Below are positions 49,239 to 60,069 of a DNA stretch of 64,000 nucleotides, piece after piece. Positions within the stretch are counted from its first letter, which is position 1; each line of letters opens with the position of its first letter. Under the pieces are notes generated by a model. It saw only the letters and a list, made by a program, of their open reading frames with translations, ran no database searches and had not been told where the DNA came from. The DNA is from Halomonas salipaludis (GTDB lineage: Bacteria; Pseudomonadota; Gammaproteobacteria; Pseudomonadales; Halomonadaceae): the NCBI RefSeq assembly GCF_002286975.1, contig NZ_NSKB01000006.1, positions 372,001 to 436,000 of the forward strand. The letters run 5' to 3'. Made by a program: the position numbers and the translations under genes.

Positions 49239-50318
49239 TCAGGCGGCCTGGATGCGCGCCGCGAGTACCGGCTTGAGCTTGTCGTGCATCGCCGTGAAGG
49301 CCTCGACGGTTGCATCCCAGTCGATGCAGGCGTCGGTGACCGACACGCCGTACTTGAGCTGGCTGTGATCCTCGGGAATCTTCTGGTTGCCCCAGCCGAT
49401 ATGCGACTCGACCATCAGGCCGATGATCGAGCGGTTGCCCTCGAGGATCTGGTTGGTGACGTTCTCCATCACCAGCGGCTGCAAGGCCGGATCCTTGTTG
49501 GAGTTGGCGTGCGAGCAGTCGACCATGATATTGGGCTTGATGCCGGCCTGGGTCAGCTCCTGCTCGGCCAGCGCCACGCTGACGCTGTCGTAGTTGGGCT
49601 TGCCGTTGCCGCCGCGCAGCACCACGTGACCGTAGGCGTTGCCGCGGGTGCGGATGATTGCCACCTGGCCGGCTTGGTCGATACCCAGGAAGTTGTGCGG
49701 ATGGGCCACCGACTGCAGGGCGTTGACCGCCACGTCGAGGCTGCCGTCGGTGCCGTTCTTGAAGCCCACCGGGCACGACAGGCCGGAGGCCATCTCGCGG
49801 TGGGTCTGGGATTCGGTGGTGCGCGCACCGATCGCCGACCAGCTGATGCAGTCCTGGAGGTACTGCGGGGAGATCGGGTCGAGCGCCTCGGTGGCTAGCG
49901 GCAGGCCCATCTCGGCCAGCTCCACCAGTAGCCTGCGGGCGATATGCAGGCCTTCTTCGATCTCGAACGAGCCGTTGAGGTGGGGGTCGTTGATCAGTCC
50001 CTTCCAGCCCACCGTGGTGCGCGGCTTCTCGAAATAGACGCGCATCACGATGTACAGGCTATCCTTGACCTGGTCGGCCAGTCGGCGCAGGCGGCGGGCA
50101 TAGTCTAGGGCGGCATCCACATCATGGATGGAGCATGGGCCGACCACCACCAGCAGGCGTGGGTCGCTGCCATCGAGGATGCGCTGAATGGTCTCGCGGC
50201 CCTCGACCACGGTGCGCTCGGCGCCTTCGGTCAGAGGAATTTCCTGCTTCAGTGCATCGGGAGAGATCAGGACGTCCTGGGCGAGGACGTTGAGGTTATT
50301 GACCTGCTGTTGTGACAT
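49239..50318 (-). CDS. 3-deoxy-7-phosphoheptulonate (DAHP) synthase, AroF/G/H type
   Basis: This is the first enzyme of aromatic amino-acid synthesis. The 359-residue class I protein starts MSQQQVNNLNVLAQDVLISP and has VVGPCSIHD, RVYFEKPRTTVGWKG, GFKNGTDG, RGGNGKPNYD and VDCSHANSNKD, with metal and PEP-site residues. The feedback amino acid cannot be set by eye. The ATG at 50318 gives the family N-terminus; a longer frame to 50369 is possible. A terminator-like hairpin lies 73 nt upstream. Confidence 0.93.
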   Translation of the reverse strand: MSQQQVNNLNVLAQDVLISPDALKQEIPLTEGAERTVVEGRETIQRILDGSDPRLLVVVGPCSIHDVDAALDYARRLRRLADQVKDSLYIVMRVYFEKPRTTVGWKGLINDPHLNGSFEIEEGLHIARRLLVELAEMGLPLATEALDPISPQYLQDCISWSAIGARTTESQTHREMASGLSCPVGFKNGTDGSLDVAVNALQSVAHPHNFLGIDQAGQVAIIRTRGNAYGHVVLRGGNGKPNYDSVSVALAEQELTQAGIKPNIMVDCSHANSNKDPALQPLVMENVTNQILEGNRSIIGLMVESHIGWGNQKIPEDHSQLKYGVSVTDACIDWDATVEAFTAMHDKLKPVLAARIQAA

Positions 50319-50391
50319 GCCGCTACCTGTGACGTGATTCGCGCGTGAAATGGGGAAAATCCGTGCCACTACTATCGCCTGGCAGGGCCTG

Positions 50392-50430
50392 AAAAATCAA
50401 CGCCGGCATGGAACTCCGGCGCACCGTTCC
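50392..50430 (-). promoter_or_regulatory. Candidate attenuator in the DAHP synthase leader
   Basis: On the minus strand CGCCGG (50416-50421) and CCGGCG (50401-50406) form a stem followed by TTGATTTTT, a rho-independent terminator. A competing stem pairs 50426-50430 (GGAAC) with 50410-50414 (GTTCC), and the two cannot form together. No minus-strand gene lies upstream, so the terminator would act on the synthase leader or a small RNA. Confidence 0.6.
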
Positions 50431-50631
50431 GGTCTGAGCGGGTCGTTGGTTGAGGTCGGTAGACCCTGCTTGATGGAATGCCAATAAACAGGAACACTTA
50501 CGGGTAACCATCACACTTTGCCTGACAGGGCCCAGGTTAACGCCATGACTACCAGATTTGCTTATGTTGCCGCTGTGCTGGCACTGCCTGCTATGCCCGC
50601 CACGTTACTCTCCCGATCGGGGAGGGGTTGA

Positions 50632-51237
50632 ATGGGCACGAGGGAAACCGACCAGCAACTCGTCGAGCGTGCCCAGCAGGGAGACAACCGGGCCTTCGAT
50701 CTACTGGTAAAGAAATACCAGCACAAGATCATTGGCCTGATCGGACGCTACGTGCACGACCACGCCGAAGTGCATGACGTGGCCCAGGAGGCGTTCATCA
50801 AGGCCTACCGCGCGCTGGGCAAGTTCCGCGCCGAGAGCGCTTTCTACACCTGGATGTATCGCATCGCCATCAACACCGCCAAGAACCATCTGGTCTCGCG
50901 TGGGCGGCGCCCTCCGGGCAGCGATCTGGATATCGTCGATGCCGAGATCGTCGATCACAGCGGGCGGCTGTCGGATACCGAGACCCCCGAGGCGGCAATG
51001 GCGCGCGACCAGTTGGAGGCCGCCGTGTTCGAGGCCATCGAGAACCTGCCGGAGGATCTGCGCACCGCGATCACCCTGCGCGAACTCGACGGGCTCTCCT
51101 ATGAAGACATTGCCAATGTCATGAACTGTCCGGTAGGCACGGTGCGCTCGCGGATTTTTCGCGCTCGTGAGGCGGTGGACAAGCACATCCAGCCGTTGGT
51201 GACCACATCGCGGACTCGAGACATGATCCATGAATGA
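50632..51237 (+). CDS. algU: Extracytoplasmic-stress sigma factor AlgU/RpoE
   Basis: The 201-residue sigma factor has region 2 (DLLVKKYQHKIIGLIGRYV and DVAQEAFIKAYRAL) and region 4 (LPEDLRTAITLRELDGLSYE, then GTVRSRIFRAREAV). It directs envelope-stress genes and is held by the MucA-like protein downstream. GGAGG lies 6 nt before the ATG. I found no good sigma-E-type promoter in the 313 bp upstream. Confidence 0.96.
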   Translation: MGTRETDQQLVERAQQGDNRAFDLLVKKYQHKIIGLIGRYVHDHAEVHDVAQEAFIKAYRALGKFRAESAFYTWMYRIAINTAKNHLVSRGRRPPGSDLDIVDAEIVDHSGRLSDTETPEAAMARDQLEAAVFEAIENLPEDLRTAITLRELDGLSYEDIANVMNCPVGTVRSRIFRAREAVDKHIQPLVTTSRTRDMIHE

Positions 51238-51447
51238 GTTTTTCGTCTATGTCGCTGAACTGTTGGCGAGCGATGACGTCACAAGGATGGTCGCCGCTGG
51301 CGCTTCCCGGGGGCAATGGTGTGACGGGCAGTGCTGCAGCCGATGCCCGGTCACGTCAGTCGGGTAGCGGCATGACCGTTGCCATATGGCATCAGGATTC
51401 TAATGACCAATGGGCGTCAGGCCCTGTCGAGGATGAGGGTGTAAGTA

Positions 51448-52164
51448 ATGAATCAACAGGCACGAGAGTCATTGTCTGCCCTGATGGATGATGAGGGTGA
51501 TGAGCTCGAACTGCGTCGCGTACTCAAGTCGCTTGACGGGCACAGCGACGATGCCGACGCCTGGCGTCGTTACCATCTGGCCCGCAGCCTCATGCAGCGC
51601 GATCGTGATGTCGATGTCAGCACCGACCTCTCGGCAGGCATCATGGCGAAGATTGCCGACGAGCCGTTGCCCGCCACCGACAAGTCGTTGGCGCGCAAGC
51701 GCAGCGGATTGTCGTTTACCGGTAGCGCGGCGATTGCCGCTGCCGTGTCGCTGATGGTGATCACCGGGGTACAGGTCTATCACGGAAGCGACGCTGGCAG
51801 TACCGCGAGCCAGCCAAGCCTGGCCGGCGGCAGTGGTGCTCAGGGCGCGGCCCAGGCGGTGCCTGCTACTGCCGGAGGTGCCGGTGCCTCGGTGTCACGC
51901 CCGTCGCTGGTCGACCTGCCGATGTTCCAGTCTCCCGCCCAGGGCGGTGGTGGCAACAGTGGCATCATGACCGTGGGGGCATCCGCCGAGATGCCGATGT
52001 TCATGGCGCCCAGTGCACGCCAGTCCCAGCGCGGCGACCAGGCGCAGGCACAGCTCCTCCAGTCCTATCTCGATCGTCACGCCGAGGGCGCGGCCTATCG
52101 TAGTGGCGACGCCTGGATGCCGCTGCTGCGCGCGTCGGGGCTCGAGACCCTGGGGCAGCGTTAA
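51448..52164 (+). CDS. mucA: Anti-sigma factor MucA/RseA
   Basis: The 238-residue protein has a cytoplasmic sigma-binding domain (MNQQARESLSALMDDEGDEL onward, residues 1-75), one membrane span near 89-110 and a Gly/Ala/Ser-rich periplasmic part. It holds AlgU inactive until proteolysis. It lies 210 nt after algU, a wide gap for this operon. Its TAA overlaps the mucB ATG (TAATG). Confidence 0.9.
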   Translation: MNQQARESLSALMDDEGDELELRRVLKSLDGHSDDADAWRRYHLARSLMQRDRDVDVSTDLSAGIMAKIADEPLPATDKSLARKRSGLSFTGSAAIAAAVSLMVITGVQVYHGSDAGSTASQPSLAGGSGAQGAAQAVPATAGGAGASVSRPSLVDLPMFQSPAQGGGGNSGIMTVGASAEMPMFMAPSARQSQRGDQAQAQLLQSYLDRHAEGAAYRSGDAWMPLLRASGLETLGQR

Positions 52165-53270
52165 TGAGGGCAGGGATGACCGCGTATTTCCGTCATCCGC
52201 TGCGCACTGCGCAGCAGCGTACTCCGCTACACACCTCCCTACGTCGCCATGTGTTGCTGGTAGCCGTGGCGATGCTCGGGCTGTCCGGGCCCGCCGCCGC
52301 TGAGCAACCCTCTGGCCAGGAAGCCCTTGCCGCTGCCTGGGACAGCGATGCCGGTTTCGACTGCTCGGTGCTGGATGGGGTGGCCGCGCCGGATTCGCCG
52401 GAAGGCTGGTTCGAGTTCAGCCTGTGGGCCAACCATTGCTATGTGTTTCACGCCAGAGCGGTACGCATCAGCAGTGAGGGCGCGCGCACCCTGGCGCTAT
52501 CTCACGAGGTGAAGGATGGCGTCGAGCGTGAAGTGGCGCAGTTTCTCGACGGCCCGCCGCTGGTGTTCGAGCGCCGTGGGCGCATCGGTCGTGGTGGCTG
52601 GGCAGAGGAGGGCAGCGAGGTGCCCGCCTCGCCCACCGCGATCATGACCCATCTCAGCGATCACTACCGGCTGCAGCTCGACGGCAGCGAGCGCATTGCC
52701 GGGCGTAACGCCGTACGCCTGGACATCGAGCCGCTGGACAGCTTGCGCTACGGGCATCGGCTATGGCTCGACCGTGCCACCGCGCTACCGCTCAAGCAGC
52801 TACTCCTTGACGACAATGGCCGCGTGCTCGAGACCTTTCAGATCACTGAGCTCGAGAACGCCTATCTTCACGATGGCCACGTACGCCTCGACGAGTTGCG
52901 CCAGGCGCCACCGGATCCTTGGGCGCCGGGCTGGCTGCCGCCGGGCTTCGCGCCGCAGCCAGTATCCACCCGCAGCAGCGTTCACGATGATGCCGTGGGG
53001 CATCGCCTGTTCAGCGACGGGCTGTCGAGCCTTAGCCTGTTCGTCGAGCCCCTCGACGCCGACGGCCAGGTGCTGTCGCCAGGCATGCACCGCCTGGGCA
53101 TCTCTTTCGCGGCGGTGCGCCATGCCGAGCTGGGCGGCCAGCCCATGCAGATCGTTGCCATGGGCGAGCTGCCGCCGCAGGTGCTGTTGCAGATCGTCGA
53201 GCAGGTCGAGTGGCAGCCTGAGCGGGTAGCGGGCGACGTTGACGATAGCGCCCAGGAGTCGACGCCATGA
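52164..53270 (+). CDS. mucB: Anti-sigma regulator MucB/RseB
   Basis: The 368-residue periplasmic protein has a signal peptide near residues 25-48 (HVLLVAVAMLGLSGPAAA) and the RseB two-domain fold: NHCYVFHARAVRISSEGA-type first domain, and a second with QPVSTRSSVHDDAVGHRLFS. It protects MucA from the DegS-type protease and may sense envelope lipids. The start ATG overlaps the mucA stop; an inner ATG at 52176 is possible. Confidence 0.9.
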   Translation: MRAGMTAYFRHPLRTAQQRTPLHTSLRRHVLLVAVAMLGLSGPAAAEQPSGQEALAAAWDSDAGFDCSVLDGVAAPDSPEGWFEFSLWANHCYVFHARAVRISSEGARTLALSHEVKDGVEREVAQFLDGPPLVFERRGRIGRGGWAEEGSEVPASPTAIMTHLSDHYRLQLDGSERIAGRNAVRLDIEPLDSLRYGHRLWLDRATALPLKQLLLDDNGRVLETFQITELENAYLHDGHVRLDELRQAPPDPWAPGWLPPGFAPQPVSTRSSVHDDAVGHRLFSDGLSSLSLFVEPLDADGQVLSPGMHRLGISFAAVRHAELGGQPMQIVAMGELPPQVLLQIVEQVEWQPERVAGDVDDSAQESTP

Positions 53271-53323
53271 TGCCCCCGAATTCCCCCGTACTGATTGTCC
53301 CAACGCCGTCGCAGGAGCGCCTT

Positions 53324-54751
53324 ATGGAACGCACGACACGACATCTTTCACTGTGGTTACTACTGACCATCGCTGCCTTCGCCTGGCAGTCCGCCCAGGC
53401 CCGCAGTCTGCCTGATTTCACCGAGCTGGTGGAGGACGCCGCGCCGGCGGTGGTCAATATCGCCAGCACTCGCGTTGTGCCGTCGCGCAGCCAGCAGTTC
53501 GGCGGTCCGGGGGGGCAGGATATCCCCGAGATATTCCGCCACTTCTTCGGCGACCAGTTTCCGATCCCGCCTGGCCAGGGGCGTGGGCGCAGCCAGGAGC
53601 GCCATTCGCTGGGCTCGGGTTTCATCATCAGCGAAGATGGCTACATCCTGACCAATGCCCATGTGGTCGATGGCGCCGACGAGATCCTGGTGCGGCTCAA
53701 CGATCGCCGTGAGCTGGAGGCCGAGCTGGTCGGCGCCGATAGCCAGACCGATGTGGCCCTGCTCAAGGTCGACGCCGAGGGTCTGCCGACCCTGACGCTG
53801 GGCAACTCCGATCATCTGCGGGTCGGCGAGTGGGTGGCCGCCATCGGCTCGCCGTTCGGCTTCGACCACTCGGTGACCGCAGGCATCGTCAGTGCCATCA
53901 ACCGCACTCTGCCGCGGGATGCCTATGTGCCGTTCATCCAGACCGACGTGGCGATCAACCCCGGCAACTCCGGCGGGCCGCTGTTCAATCTCGGCGGCGA
54001 GGTGGTCGGCATCAACTCGCAGATATTCACCCGCAGCGGTGGCTTCATGGGCGTCTCGTTCGCGATCCCGATCAGCGTGGCGATGGATATCGCCGACCAG
54101 CTGCGCGATGACGGTCGGGTCAGCCGCGGCTGGCTGGGGGTGGTGATTCAGCCGGTATCGCGGGACTTGGCCGAGTCGTTCGGCATGGATAGCCCGAGCG
54201 GGGCGCTGATCGCCGATCTCGACCCGCAAGGCCCCGCCGCGCAAAGCGGCCTGCGCGCCGGCGACGTGATCATGCAGGTCGATGGCGAGGAGGTCGAGTC
54301 CTCGACCACGCTGCCGCGCCTGATCGGTCGGGTCAGCCCCGGTAACGACGTCGAGCTGACCCTGATGCGCGACGGCGAGCAGCGTTCCCAGGATGTCACC
54401 GTGGGTAGCTGGCCGGATGCCAATGGCGACGAGCCTGCCGCCGAGCAGGACGCCAGCGACCGCCAGACGCGCCTCGGGCTCAGCGTGGTCGAGCTCGATG
54501 CAGCCGAGCGTGAGCGCCTCGAGATTGAAGGTGGCGTCCAGGTTCGTGATGTAGATCCAGACGGTGCCGCTGCCGCGGCAGGCATCCGGCCCGGGGACGT
54601 GATCGTATCGCTGGATCAGCAGAGCATCGACTCGCCGCAGCGGCTGCTCGAGGTAGTCGAGGCCATCGACGGTGATCGCGCCGTGCCGCTACGTCTCTAC
54701 CGCGACGGTCGCTCGCTGTTCGTGGCGCTGCGTCTCGACGCCAACGAGTAA
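53324..54751 (+). CDS. mucD: Periplasmic HtrA-family protease MucD/DegP
   Basis: The 475-residue protein has a signal peptide (about residues 1-26), a trypsin-like domain with His113 (TNAHVVDG), Asp143 (TDVALLKV) and Ser216 (INPGNSGGPL), and two PDZ domains (from about 260 and 385). It removes misfolded envelope proteins. ATG 53324 has AGGAG 7 nt upstream; the frame from 53267 lacks a clean signal peptide. There is no mucC between it and mucB. Confidence 0.95.
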   Translation: MERTTRHLSLWLLLTIAAFAWQSAQARSLPDFTELVEDAAPAVVNIASTRVVPSRSQQFGGPGGQDIPEIFRHFFGDQFPIPPGQGRGRSQERHSLGSGFIISEDGYILTNAHVVDGADEILVRLNDRRELEAELVGADSQTDVALLKVDAEGLPTLTLGNSDHLRVGEWVAAIGSPFGFDHSVTAGIVSAINRTLPRDAYVPFIQTDVAINPGNSGGPLFNLGGEVVGINSQIFTRSGGFMGVSFAIPISVAMDIADQLRDDGRVSRGWLGVVIQPVSRDLAESFGMDSPSGALIADLDPQGPAAQSGLRAGDVIMQVDGEEVESSTTLPRLIGRVSPGNDVELTLMRDGEQRSQDVTVGSWPDANGDEPAAEQDASDRQTRLGLSVVELDAAERERLEIEGGVQVRDVDPDGAAAAAGIRPGDVIVSLDQQSIDSPQRLLEVVEAIDGDRAVPLRLYRDGRSLFVALRLDANE

Positions 54752-54789
54752 AGCCAACGGCGACGCCAGCGCGGCTTCGCTGTTCCTGC

Positions 54790-54839
54790 CAGGCGCATGC
54801 CGGTACAATGAGCGCAATTTGCTCACCGGCATGCGCCTG
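54790..54839. promoter_or_regulatory. 15-bp inverted repeat around a -10 element upstream of lepA
   Basis: CAGGCGCATGCCGGT (54790-54804) and its exact complement (54825-54839) flank a 20-nt centre with TACAAT at 54804-54809. No T-run follows, so it is a poor terminator for mucD. It may be an operator or leader structure of lepA. Confidence 0.55.
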
Positions 54840-54935
54840 CTGCCCTCCTGTCGACCCTCCCTATGTTGCGATAGCGGTCTCGATAGTGACGTCCTGGCGT
54901 AGGACGCCGATTCATTGAAAGGCAGAACTGACTCG

Positions 54936-56753
<1,818 letters not shown>

Positions 56754-56767
56754 GGACGAGGATAGGC

Positions 56768-57571
56768 ATGGATTTTTCGCTGTTGCTGGTGGTGGCCGTG
56801 GCGGTCACCGGTATGGTCTGGTTGCTGGATGCGGTGTGGTGGGGACGTGCACGCCGTGCGCGCCTGGCGGCGATGGAAGCCGGCAACGGCGAGCGCCTCG
56901 ACGACGACTCGCGGCGCAAGCTGGCGCGTGAGCCGTGGCCGGTCGACTACTCGCGTTCGTTCTTCCCGGTGCTGCTGGTGGTGTTGGTGCTGAGGAGCTT
57001 CGTGGTCGAGCCGTTCCAGATCCCCTCGGGCTCGATGCGCCCGACCCTGGAAGTGGGCGATTTCATCCTCGTCAACAAGTTCACCTATGGCTTGCGCCTG
57101 CCGGTGATCAATACCCGCCTGGTCGAGATGAACGACCCGGAGCGCGGCGATGTGATGGTGTTTCGCTTCCCTCAGGAGCCGTCGGTCAACTTCATCAAGC
57201 GCGTGGTAGGGCTGCCCGGCGACCGCATTCGCTACGAAGGCAAGCAGCTCTACGTCAACGGCGAGGCAGTACCGAGTAGCCTGCTGGAGGCCGATCCCCG
57301 CGATCAGCCCGGCGAGCAGCTGCTCGAGGAGCTGCTCGGTGACCAGGCCCACCAGATCTACAACAATCCCCGCGACCCCGGTCCGCAGATGCGCGAGCTG
57401 GAGGTGCCGGAGGGCCACTATTTCACCATGGGCGACAACCGCGACCACTCCAACGACAGTCGCTACTGGGGCTTCGTGCCCGAAGAGAACATCGTCGGTC
57501 AGGCATTTGCGGTATGGATGCACTGGGACGGCGGGCTGCCCAGCTTCGGCTCGGTACGCCGCATTCACTGA
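56768..57571 (+). CDS. lepB: Signal peptidase I
   Basis: The 267-residue protein has two N-terminal membrane spans (residues 3-21 and 64-80), the catalytic Ser89 in IPSGSMRPTL and Lys144 in FIKRVVGLPGD, and the final GDNRDHSNDSRYWGFV box. It cuts signal peptides from exported proteins on the periplasmic face. It lies between lepA and rnc. Confidence 0.96.
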   Translation: MDFSLLLVVAVAVTGMVWLLDAVWWGRARRARLAAMEAGNGERLDDDSRRKLAREPWPVDYSRSFFPVLLVVLVLRSFVVEPFQIPSGSMRPTLEVGDFILVNKFTYGLRLPVINTRLVEMNDPERGDVMVFRFPQEPSVNFIKRVVGLPGDRIRYEGKQLYVNGEAVPSSLLEADPRDQPGEQLLEELLGDQAHQIYNNPRDPGPQMRELEVPEGHYFTMGDNRDHSNDSRYWGFVPEENIVGQAFAVWMHWDGGLPSFGSVRRIH

Positions 57572-57601
57572 CGCCACGCCTTGGCTGGCTCAAGCGATAC
57601 G

Positions 57602-57634
57602 GCCTGATGCATGGCGAAATGCCGTGCATCGGGC
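57602..57634 (+). promoter_or_regulatory. 14-bp hairpin in the rnc leader
   Basis: Arms 57602-57615 and 57621-57634 pair over 14 positions (two G-T wobbles) with loop GAAAT, 39 nt before the rnc start. No T-run follows. A double-stranded leader is the kind of target RNase III cleaves for self-control in E. coli. Confidence 0.6.
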
Positions 57635-57673
57635 TATTCATTTAATCAGGACACAACAAAGAGCAGGAGTTTC

Positions 57674-58363
57674 GTGAGTAACCCCTTGAATGGTTTCAGC
57701 CGTCGGGTCGGCCATGCGTTCGCCGACATCGGCCTGCTGGAGCTGGCCATGACCCACCGCAGTTTTGGCGGGCAGAACAATGAGCGCCTCGAGTTTCTCG
57801 GCGACTCGATCGTCAACTTCGTGATCGCCGAGGCACTGTTCCGGCGCTTCCCGGATGCCCGCGAGGGGCAGCTGTCGCGGCTGCGCGCCCAGCTGGTCAA
57901 GGGCCAGACCCTGGCCGAGCTGGCGCGTGAGTTCGATCTCGGCGAATGCCTGCGGCTCGGCTCAGGCGAGATGAAGAGTGGCGGCCACCGGCGCGACTCG
58001 ATCCTCGCCGATGCCGTCGAGGCGGTGATCGGCGCCATCTACCTGGATGCCGGCATGGACGTGGCCAAGGCCCGAGTGCTGTCGTGGTACGCCCAGCGCC
58101 TCGAGGCCATCGACCTGCAGGATACCCAGAAAGACCCCAAGACCCGGCTGCAGGAGTTCCTGCAGTCGCGGCAGTCGCCGCTGCCGCGCTATGAGGTGCT
58201 CTCGGTGGAGGGCGAGGCTCACGCCCAGACCTTCACCATCGAATGTCAGGTCGAGATGCTCGAGGCCGCTACCGTCGGCGTCGGCTCGAGCCGACGCCAT
58301 GCCGAGCAGCAGGCCGCCGAAAAGGCGCTGGCGCTGCTCGAACCGCGAGGAGGGCGAGCATGA
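57674..58363 (+). CDS. rnc: Ribonuclease III
   Basis: The 229-residue protein cuts double-stranded RNA. It has the signature [19 protein letters not shown] (metal Glu/Asp), a second acidic site [15 protein letters not shown] and a C-terminal dsRNA-binding domain with [15 protein letters not shown]. The GTG at 57674 is preceded by CAGGAG; the longer frame from 57611 overlaps the leader hairpin. Its stop overlaps the era ATG. Confidence 0.95.
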   Translation: MSNPLNGFSRRVGHAFADIGLLELAMTHRSFGGQNNERLEFLGDSIVNFVIAEALFRRFPDAREGQLSRLRAQLVKGQTLAELAREFDLGECLRLGSGEMKSGGHRRDSILADAVEAVIGAIYLDAGMDVAKARVLSWYAQRLEAIDLQDTQKDPKTRLQEFLQSRQSPLPRYEVLSVEGEAHAQTFTIECQVEMLEAATVGVGSSRRHAEQQAAEKALALLEPRGGRA

Positions 58364-59259
58364 CCCAGCGCTGTGGATTCGTGGCCATCGTCGGCCGCCC
58401 CAACGTCGGCAAGTCGACGCTGATGAACCGTATCCTCGGACAGAAGATTTCCATCACCTCGCGGCGTCCGCAGACCACGCGTCACCAGGTGATGGGCATC
58501 AAGACCGAGGGCGACGACCAGGTCATCTATGTCGATACCCCCGGCATGCACATCATGTCCAAGGATCGCAACAAGGCGATCAACCGCTTCATGAACCAGG
58601 CCGCCAGCCAGGCGCTGCGCGACGTCGACTGCGTGGTCTTCATCGTCGACCGCACCCGCTGGATGCCCGAAGACCAGGTGGTGCTCGACAAGCTGACCCA
58701 CGTCAAGGCGCCGGTGATCCTGGCGGTCAACAAGGTCGACTGGCTGGAGGACAAGGCGAGCCTGCTGCCGTGGCTCGAGGAGGTCGGCGCCAAGCGCGAC
58801 TTCGCGGCGATCCTGCCGCTGTCGGCCAAGCATGGCAGCAACGTGCCGGAACTCGAGGTCGAGGTTGCCAAGCATCTGCCCGAGAGCATCCACTACTACC
58901 CCGACGACCAGGTCACCGATCGTACCCAGCGCTTCCTGGCCGCCGAACTGGTGCGCGAGAAGGTCATGCGCCAGCTCGGCGACGAGCTGCCGTATCAGAT
59001 GACGGTGGAGATCGAGGAGTTTCGTGAGACCGATCGTGTCACCCATATCAGTGCACTGATCCTGGTCGAGCGTCAGGGCCAGAAGAAGATCCTGATCGGC
59101 GAGAACGGCGAGCGCATCAAAAGCATCGGCCGCGAGGCGCGCCTCGACATGGAGCGTGCACTGGGTGGCAAGGTGATGCTCAACCTGTGGGTCAAGGTCA
59201 AGCGCGGCTGGTCGGACGACGAGCGCGCGCTCAAGAGCTTGGGCTACCACCTGGACTGA
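58360..59259 (+). CDS. era: GTPase Era
   Basis: The 299-residue protein helps 30S ribosome assembly. It has G1 [18 protein letters not shown] (G3), NKVDW (G4) and a C-terminal KH domain with [20 protein letters not shown] that binds the 16S rRNA end. The start overlaps the rnc stop by 4 nt, as in many relatives. Confidence 0.97.
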   Translation: MTQRCGFVAIVGRPNVGKSTLMNRILGQKISITSRRPQTTRHQVMGIKTEGDDQVIYVDTPGMHIMSKDRNKAINRFMNQAASQALRDVDCVVFIVDRTRWMPEDQVVLDKLTHVKAPVILAVNKVDWLEDKASLLPWLEEVGAKRDFAAILPLSAKHGSNVPELEVEVAKHLPESIHYYPDDQVTDRTQRFLAAELVREKVMRQLGDELPYQMTVEIEEFRETDRVTHISALILVERQGQKKILIGENGERIKSIGREARLDMERALGGKVMLNLWVKVKRGWSDDERALKSLGYHLD

Positions 59260-59295
59260 GTCGCGTGCTCGCCCGGCGTTGCCCAAGGACCGATC

Positions 59296-60009
59296 ATGCA
59301 GCCCGAACCCGCCTTCCTGCTCCATAAGCGGCCGTACCGTGAGACCAGTGCGCTGGTCGATCTGCTGACGCTGGATCATGGTCGGGTCAGGGCGGTGGCC
59401 CAGGGCGTACAGCGTCCCGGCAGCCGTTCGCGGGGGCGCCTGCAGCCGTTCGCGCCGCTGCACGTGACCTGGGTCGGCAGCGGCGAGCTCAAGCGCCTGC
59501 GGCTGATGGAGAGCACCGGCAGCGCGGCGCTGCTGGCCGGAGAAGGCCTGCTGTGCGGGCTGTATGCCAACGAGCTGCTGGCCCGGGTGCTGCCTCTGGA
59601 ACTGCCGGGGCGCGAGGTGTTCGCCTTCTACAGTGCCACCCTCGAGGCCTTGCCACGGCCGGAGGCGCGTGCCGGCGCGCTGCGCCGCCTGGAATTGGCG
59701 CTGCTCGAGCTGCTCGACGCCGAACCGCTGTTCCGCGACCTGGGGAACCACCAGCTCGACCCCCAGCGTCGCTACGTCTATCGCGCCGAGGCGCGTGCCT
59801 TCGAGGCGCTGCCGGCAGGGGCCACGCAGGGGCTCGACGGTCGTACCCTGCGCCTGCTGGCCAGCGGCCAGTGGCAGGCCGCGGGGCTTGCCGGCCCTGC
59901 CAAGGCGGTGACCCGTGCGGCGCTGGCGCCGCTGTTGGGTAGCCGGCCGCTGCGCTCGCGGGAGCTGATGCGTCAGCTCGCCGACAAGCGGTTGCGTCGC
60001 GAGCGGTAA
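59296..60009 (+). CDS. recO: DNA repair protein RecO
   Basis: The 237-residue protein loads RecA with RecR and RecF. It has the N-terminal OB fold (AFLLHKRPYRETSALVDLLT) and a helical C-terminal domain. It lies in the order rnc-era-recO-pdxJ. No zinc-binding cysteine set is seen, as is usual in gammaproteobacteria. Confidence 0.93.
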   Translation: MQPEPAFLLHKRPYRETSALVDLLTLDHGRVRAVAQGVQRPGSRSRGRLQPFAPLHVTWVGSGELKRLRLMESTGSAALLAGEGLLCGLYANELLARVLPLELPGREVFAFYSATLEALPRPEARAGALRRLELALLELLDAEPLFRDLGNHQLDPQRRYVYRAEARAFEALPAGATQGLDGRTLRLLASGQWQAAGLAGPAKAVTRAALAPLLGSRPLRSRELMRQLADKRLRRER

Positions 60010-60069
60010 GCTTGAAACCGCAAGCCAACCCCTAGATTCTTACGACTCTCGACTCCTGGAGACTCCACC

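Noticed and set aside
50323-50514. 63-residue minus-strand leader peptide before DAHP synthase
   Set aside because: It lacks a run of Phe, Tyr or Trp codons, so it is not a convincing attenuator peptide, although the hairpins below it remain of interest.
50470-50530. A sigma-E-type autoregulated promoter (GAAC...TCTGA) before algU
   Set aside because: GGAACAC at 50491 and CCTGA at 50521 are about 23 nt apart, too far for the usual 16-17 nt.
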